From Pigoraptor vietnamica (taxonomy: Eukaryota > Opisthokonta > Filasterea), in the NCBI GenBank assembly GCA_943704525.1, contig CALSCQ010001917.1, forward strand, positions 1-13,187: a DNA stretch of 13,187 nt, read 5' to 3'. Below, piece by piece: positions 8,985 through 13,187 of this stretch. The position numbers were made by a program, and so were the translations under genes. Position 1 is the stretch's first letter. The number at the start of each line of letters is the position of its first letter. The notes under the pieces are model-generated. The model saw only the letters and a list, made by a program, of their open reading frames with translations. It was not told the origin of the DNA and did no database searches.

Positions 8985-11900
8985 ATGGCGTTCGCAGGCC
9001 TTGTCGAATCGCTTCGACGCGGAAATGCGATGGAGGCGCAGGCGTCCCTTCGCGCGATTGCATCTGCCGGCAGCAGTGGACAAGCCGCGAGTGCCTTGGA
9101 AGCGCTGAAGATATCCGCTCGTTTCGCTCGTTTTCTCGATGTGTGCATACGGTTGCCTGTGTGCCGTTATTGTGCCTGTGAGTGCATGCCGTTATTGTGC
9201 CTGTGCGTGCGGTTATTGTGGCTATCTGTTAATTGTCATGCCGCCTTACATCACGTTTTTTTTGTCCTCTCGCGGTGCGTTTTTCGGTGGGCCATACGCG
9301 GTCGTCGAGAGCGCGCTCTTCCAAGATGCGTCGCTTCAATGTGCTGCAGCCGAGGTCGCAATCCTAGTGGTGCGCCAGTTGGGACAGCCCGACCTGGATG
9401 CCTTTGTCGGCGCGACGGGCGCAAGGGTGCGTCTTTTGTGTGTGTATTTGTGTGTGTGCATGTGTATTTGTGTGTGTTGTGTGTGTGTGTATATGTGTAT
9501 GTGTGTGGGGGTGTGGGTGTATATGTGTATTTGTGTGTGGGTGTGGGGTGTGGGTGTGGGTGTGGGTGTGGGTGATATCGGAGTGTGCTGGTCTCTCTCC
9601 GTTACACAATATCCGCATGAGTCAATGCGCGTCGGTACCCGAGGAACATGGACACTCGCTCTTTCCGTTCTCTTCTCATCCCACCGTGGTTCCAACGCCC
9701 GTGCAGATCTGTGCGGTGTTGCCGGTGAGCTGCAATTCGCACGAAGGCCTCTTGCGACGCGCAATCGCCGGTGATAATTGCGTCGACCAACTCACAGCCG
9801 CAGTGAAGGTACGACCACATTTCCTCGACCATTATGCTGACGCACACTCACACATTGCGCGCGCGCACGTACAACTCGTACACACTATGCATCACGCACA
9901 CACACTATGCACCACGCACACACACTATGCACCACGCACACACACTATGCGTTACGCACACACACTTTGCATCACGCACGCACACTATGCGTCACGCACG
10001 CACATTATGCACCACGCACACACACTATGCACCACGCACACACACACTCACTCACGTGTTCACTCCCACATCACGCATTCGTGCGCAGACTCAGAATGCG
10101 GTCATAGATTACATGTCGGCAGTGGTTGAGCGCGCGGCCTCTAAGTCGCTGGTGCCTCTTCCCGCCTTTTGCCGGCTGTGCGATCCGCTGCTTGAACTGC
10201 TCCCGCCGTTTCTCAAGCACCTGACAGTGAGTCTCGTGTCGAATTTCGTGGTCGGCGCGCTATGTTACATTATCACGTGTGTTAAGCCGTCCCTTCTTCT
10301 TGCGCTTGTCGGGTAGACTGCCGTGTGGGTGTGTGACACGATTTAACATTATACTGTAGGACGCGGCGGGTCTTGCGTCGACAGGGCTGCCTGAACCCGC
10401 GGCCAGCGCGCACGTCGCGCACGTAACCGAGGTTTTCCAGCGTGCCATTGCGTTGCTAAAGGCAGTGCTCGCAGCGATGTGCGAATCGTCCGACGCGACA
10501 AACACTGCCGAAGGCTCGGCTGAACTGCCTCGAGGTATGCATCACACACACATCACACAAAGCGCGCCGTGTAATCATAGGGCACATATTGTTGTTGGTG
10601 AGCGATTGATGGTGCGATTGGGTGACCATTGTCGTTTGCGCAGTGTGCGCGCGCATGCTTCCGATATGCGCCCTCTTCGAAGAGGACCTTGCGCTCCTCA
10701 ACGCGACATGGAAGAGCTTCGTCAGGGTGTTGTCTCGGCACGGCCCCGCCATGCAGCACGGGGAGAGTGTGAGTATCTTGCGCGTCAGACAGATTCAATG
10801 GGTTACCCCTGGATTTGAATTTGAAAGACCTCGCCTGGCCTTGTAAGCTCCCTCTGATTCCTACCCTGTGCAGGCCTGCGATGTGATCTCGAGCGTGTGC
10901 CAGAGCGTCCTGCGCCATCTGTCGGCCGCTCTCGACCAATTGCCGGCCACGCGGGAAGACGGGGTGCGTTGCTGAACTTCCGCTTCACACACGCCCCTGG
11001 CAAAGTAAACGCCCCGTGAAATCAGCCATTCTCATTCACCCCAATGGACTTTGTGCGCGTGCAGGCCGCAGTGGGCCACCCGAAGCTCTTTCTGCGCTCG
11101 CTCAAGATCATCCGCTTCTTTCTCATCATACTGGGGACGGTGGTGAAGGCGTGCGCGCAGGCAATGGACGGCCGTTGGAACGAACTCGCTGCGACCTTCG
11201 TCACATTCAAAGGGTGAGCACAAGACACGCACACACAGCAACAGCTCAAGCAGTCGCCTCTCTTCTCGCGTGGCATTCTAACCTTTATCATTCGTCTCAA
11301 AGGACCGTGCTTGCTCTACCGCTCCTTCGTTCGCTCCGCGCAAGCGACGATGCGCTTGCGGAGCTGACCACGCTGATGTCCGTCGCCGACTCTGTCGTCG
11401 CAATTCTGGCGGGTGATGCGGCCTTCCTCTCTGTGTTCTGCGGTGTCGTCGAGCGCGGCTCACAGGACGTCGTGGCCGACACGGCAGCCGGCGCGATCTT
11501 CCAAGGGACTTCTGAGGTCGGTGGCTCTTGCTCTTGTATGTTGGCACAATCATGCGACTCACATCGCATGCCGCGGGTATGCCCACAGTGCGAGCTTGCG
11601 CCGGCTGCGGTCAACCTTGCTCGTCTGCACGGCGCGCTCGTGCTCCTCGCGCAATACTCGGACTTTCCGGACGCCCTTCAGCTATCGCTGGTGGATTGCT
11701 TCAGCGGCGTCGAGATGGATAAGGAGAACCACGACCCACACGCGGCCACGCCTGCGCGCACGGCGACGTTCGGCCTTCACGACGTTGCCGCCGACCTTGC
11801 TGACAAGTGTGCCGCAGAGATGGCGGCGGGTCTTCGCGTGCCATTGCCGCTGCGTCAGGGAGGCCAGTCGCAAGGGCAGGCGACGGTGCAATCGGCGCCC

Positions 11901-13089
11901 CTCTACCACTTTGCTGCAGCGGCGCTCGCCCTGCACGCCACCTCCGTTCCGGAGCCGGCCGAGCGGGCCGTTGAGCGCTCTTTATTCCGGTGGCTGCTCG
12001 GGGGCAAGACGGTCGTTCCATCGCTCCTTGCAATGGACGTTTTTTCGTACGTTGTTGGTTCAGGCACAGGGGACGCGGAGGGCGCCGCTGGGATCTGCGC
12101 AACGCTTTTCGAAATGGTACGTTGCGTTCCATGTAACTGTCCCGTTTCTTTTGTGTTAGCTCAGACGTTGGCACAACAACGTGCAGGTTCGATCGCTGGA
12201 CGCTCGGACTGCGCCGTACGAGCGTTGCGCGGCACTTCTGCGCCGCCTTCTTCCCTTATGCCAACCTTCGCACCTGGTACGATTTTGTGTGTAAATGCCG
12301 CGTGTGGCGTTGGCGGTGACTTGAATGCATGCGTGCAAATTCAACTGACGCGGTGCTGCAAACACGGCGCAACTGGCAAACAGGAGTCGCTGTGGCGAAC
12401 TTACGACCCCCTGGAGAGTTCCCACTCGGCTCTCGCGTGGGCTTCCGTTGCGCGCTCTCTGCCTCTGCCACCGGACCTTCGAGTGGCGGTGGGCGATGTT
12501 GTTGTGTTATACATTGCCTTTCCTTCTTCCCTCCCTTCTTTCATAGAGTCGAATATGGTCTCAACATTTATCGCCCCAACGCCCACCTGAAACTATTAAC
12601 CACTCCGCAGATGTGTGAACAAATGGCCAAGGGACTGTCTTCGCTTTCACCTTCAAGCCTCACAGAGTTTGCCGAAACAGACGCTCTGGTACGTGACACA
12701 AGCGTTCTAACATCCCTGTTGCAAAACGGCGCCACATTGCTCATTCCTGCGCGCGTGTGTGTGGCGCAGGTGGACGCCCTCTGTCTGTTCGCGGAGCTGT
12801 GTGCGCCAGAACACGGCGGCTGCGGAGTGCCCGCAGCGGTTGCGACCTCTATCGCCAACACCGTGATCGGCATGTGCCAAAATGCCGTTGCTGGGCGAAG
12901 GGTGCGTAGTAGCGACAAAGTGTGTTTGGAGGATGGTGCAATTGCTTCAGTTCTCGCGCCCGCTTTACTGATTCCTAACTCTAACCCTAACCCTGACGAA
13001 TTCAAACGCAGCCGCTGTTTGCTGTTTCTGAGATGGTGTCCTTCCTTGGCTGCGTCGCCCACGCAATGGACAGTTCAACAGCCGCACTG
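8985..13089 (+). CDS. FIRRM: FIRRM/C1orf112-like recombination regulator, 3' partial
   Basis: Fourteen exons are proposed: 8985-9140, 9310-9426, 9707-9808, 10089-10226, 10360-10534, 10644-10768, 10874-10963, 11065-11213, 11303-12116, 12187-12276, 12384-12488, 12611-12688, 12770-12901 and 13012-13089. Together they give about 783 residues; the family is about 850, so the C-terminus lies beyond the window. The start ATG has context GAGGATGG. The protein is alpha-helical. Three blocks match my memory of human FIRRM (DUF4487 family): residues about 249-300 (NATWKSFVRVLSRHG, CDVISSVCQSVL), about 305-325 (KLFLRSLKIIRFFLIIL) and about 588-650 (SLLAMD at 591-596, ALLRRLLPLC), followed by LPLPPDLR and the helix of the last exon. 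FIRRM binds the AAA ATPase FIGNL1 and limits or removes RAD51 filaments in homologous recombination and crosslink repair. All introns are phase 0 except after exon 5 (phase 1) and exon 8 (phase 2). Exons 1-2 and the exon 11/12 junction are the least certain. Confidence 0.82.
9437..9574 (+). repeat. GT-rich tract with a G-quadruplex motif in FIRRM-like intron 2
   Basis: Most of intron 2 (9427-9706) is TG/GT microsatellite with TATG and TTTG interruptions, turning into GGGTGT hexamers. G-runs at 9545-9548, 9552-9554, 9558-9560, 9564-9566 and 9570-9572 are separated by TGT loops, a textbook G-quadruplex pattern on the sense strand. Confidence 0.9.
9881..10040 (+). repeat. 20-bp minisatellite, eight copies, FIRRM-like intron 3
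   Basis: Eight successive 20-bp units of the type CACACTATGCACCACGCACA run at exact register inside intron 3 (9809-10088), with point changes but no indels. CA-rich sequence flanks it on both sides. There are no spacers, so it is a minisatellite rather than a CRISPR array. The unit is not a multiple of three and it lies in an intron. Confidence 0.93.
11517..11588 (+). other. Possible 72-nt frame-neutral intron within FIRRM-like exon 9
   Basis: The stretch runs from GTCGGT to CCCACAG. It is 24 codons long without a stop, phase 0 at both ends, and encodes a Cys/Ser-rich segment unlike the helical sequence around it. Its size resembles the neighbouring 70-nt intron (12117-12186). The donor is weak, so it may be coding, an intron, or alternatively spliced. 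Confidence 0.35.
12974..12997 (+). repeat. Four degenerate CCTAAC hexamers near a 3' splice site
   Basis: CCTAAC, TCTAAC, CCTAAC and CCTGAC follow each other directly in FIRRM-like intron 13, ending 14 nt before the acceptor AG (13010-13011). The unit equals the TTAGGG telomere repeat on the other strand, but CTAAC is also the branch-point consensus. Confidence 0.75.
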
Positions 13090-13128
13090 GTGAGACTCTC
13101 GAATGCCCGACTTGGAGCGATATCTACT

Positions 13129-13132
<4 letters not shown>

Positions 13133-13187
<55 letters not shown>
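13133..13187 (+). repeat. (TC)n microsatellite at the window end
   Basis: A pure TC/CT dinucleotide run of about 27 units begins 43 nt after the exon 14 donor and continues to the last base. It lies inside FIRRM-like intron 14. Its full length is unknown. Confidence 0.95.

Noticed and set aside
9881-10040. CRISPR-like regular array
   Set aside because: Units are contiguous with no unique spacers, and the context is a eukaryotic intron.
9336-10129. His/Thr- and Val/Cys-rich open frames on both strands
   Set aside because: They translate dinucleotide and minisatellite repeats inside introns 2 and 3 of the FIRRM-like gene.
12160-12186. Acceptor TAG at 12157-12159 for FIRRM-like exon 10
   Set aside because: It would leave a 43-nt intron. 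The acceptor at 12185-12186 gives the same spacing between conserved blocks as I recall for human FIRRM.
12547-12610. Acceptor CATAG at 12546 after a strong pyrimidine tract
   Set aside because: From the upstream phase-0 donors it leads to a stop within about 24 codons. The frame that continues into exon 12 would need a phase-2 donor giving an intron of only about 41 nt.

Overview
The window is nuclear DNA of a GC-rich eukaryote with compact, intron-containing genes. Introns are GT-AG, about 70-280 nt long, and mostly in phase 0. There are no bacterial operons, RNA genes or mobile elements that I can support. The gene set includes a DNMT1 with the complete animal-type domain order and an apparent FIRRM (C1orf112) orthologue. 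Short introns, small intergenic gaps and abundant TG/CA microsatellites suggest a unicellular eukaryote, possibly a relative of animals. I cannot name the lineage from sequence alone.

Layout. Positions 83-1426 (+): last four exons of a PH-domain protein, whose 5' end lies outside the window. Positions 1657-6721 (-): a three-exon DNMT1 maintenance DNA methyltransferase, about 1588 aa, convergent with the PH gene. Positions 6722-7876: about 1.15 kb between genes, with the DNMT1 promoter side (paired E2F-like sites), a tandem duplication of about 130 bp and a short perfect inverted repeat. Positions 7877-8515 (-): an apparently intronless 212-aa protein joining an F-box, an HMG-box and a 13-cysteine C-terminal module. 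Positions 8516-8984: a divergent promoter with another pair of E2F-like sites. Positions 8985-13089 and beyond (+): 14 exons of a FIRRM/C1orf112-like recombination regulator, cut at the 3' side. The window ends in a (TC)n tract.

How the genes fit together (inference): DNMT1 copies CpG methylation behind replication forks, and FIRRM works with FIGNL1 on RAD51 in homologous recombination. Both are S-phase or genome-maintenance functions, and both upstream regions carry paired matches to the E2F consensus TTTSSCGC. The F-box/HMG protein shares the divergent promoter with FIRRM and could link ubiquitin ligase recruitment to DNA or chromatin. That fusion, the shared promoter signature and several unusual repeat structures in introns are the most interesting items. 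Exon boundaries were read by eye from splice consensus, frame continuity and similarity to families remembered from general knowledge; no search was run.
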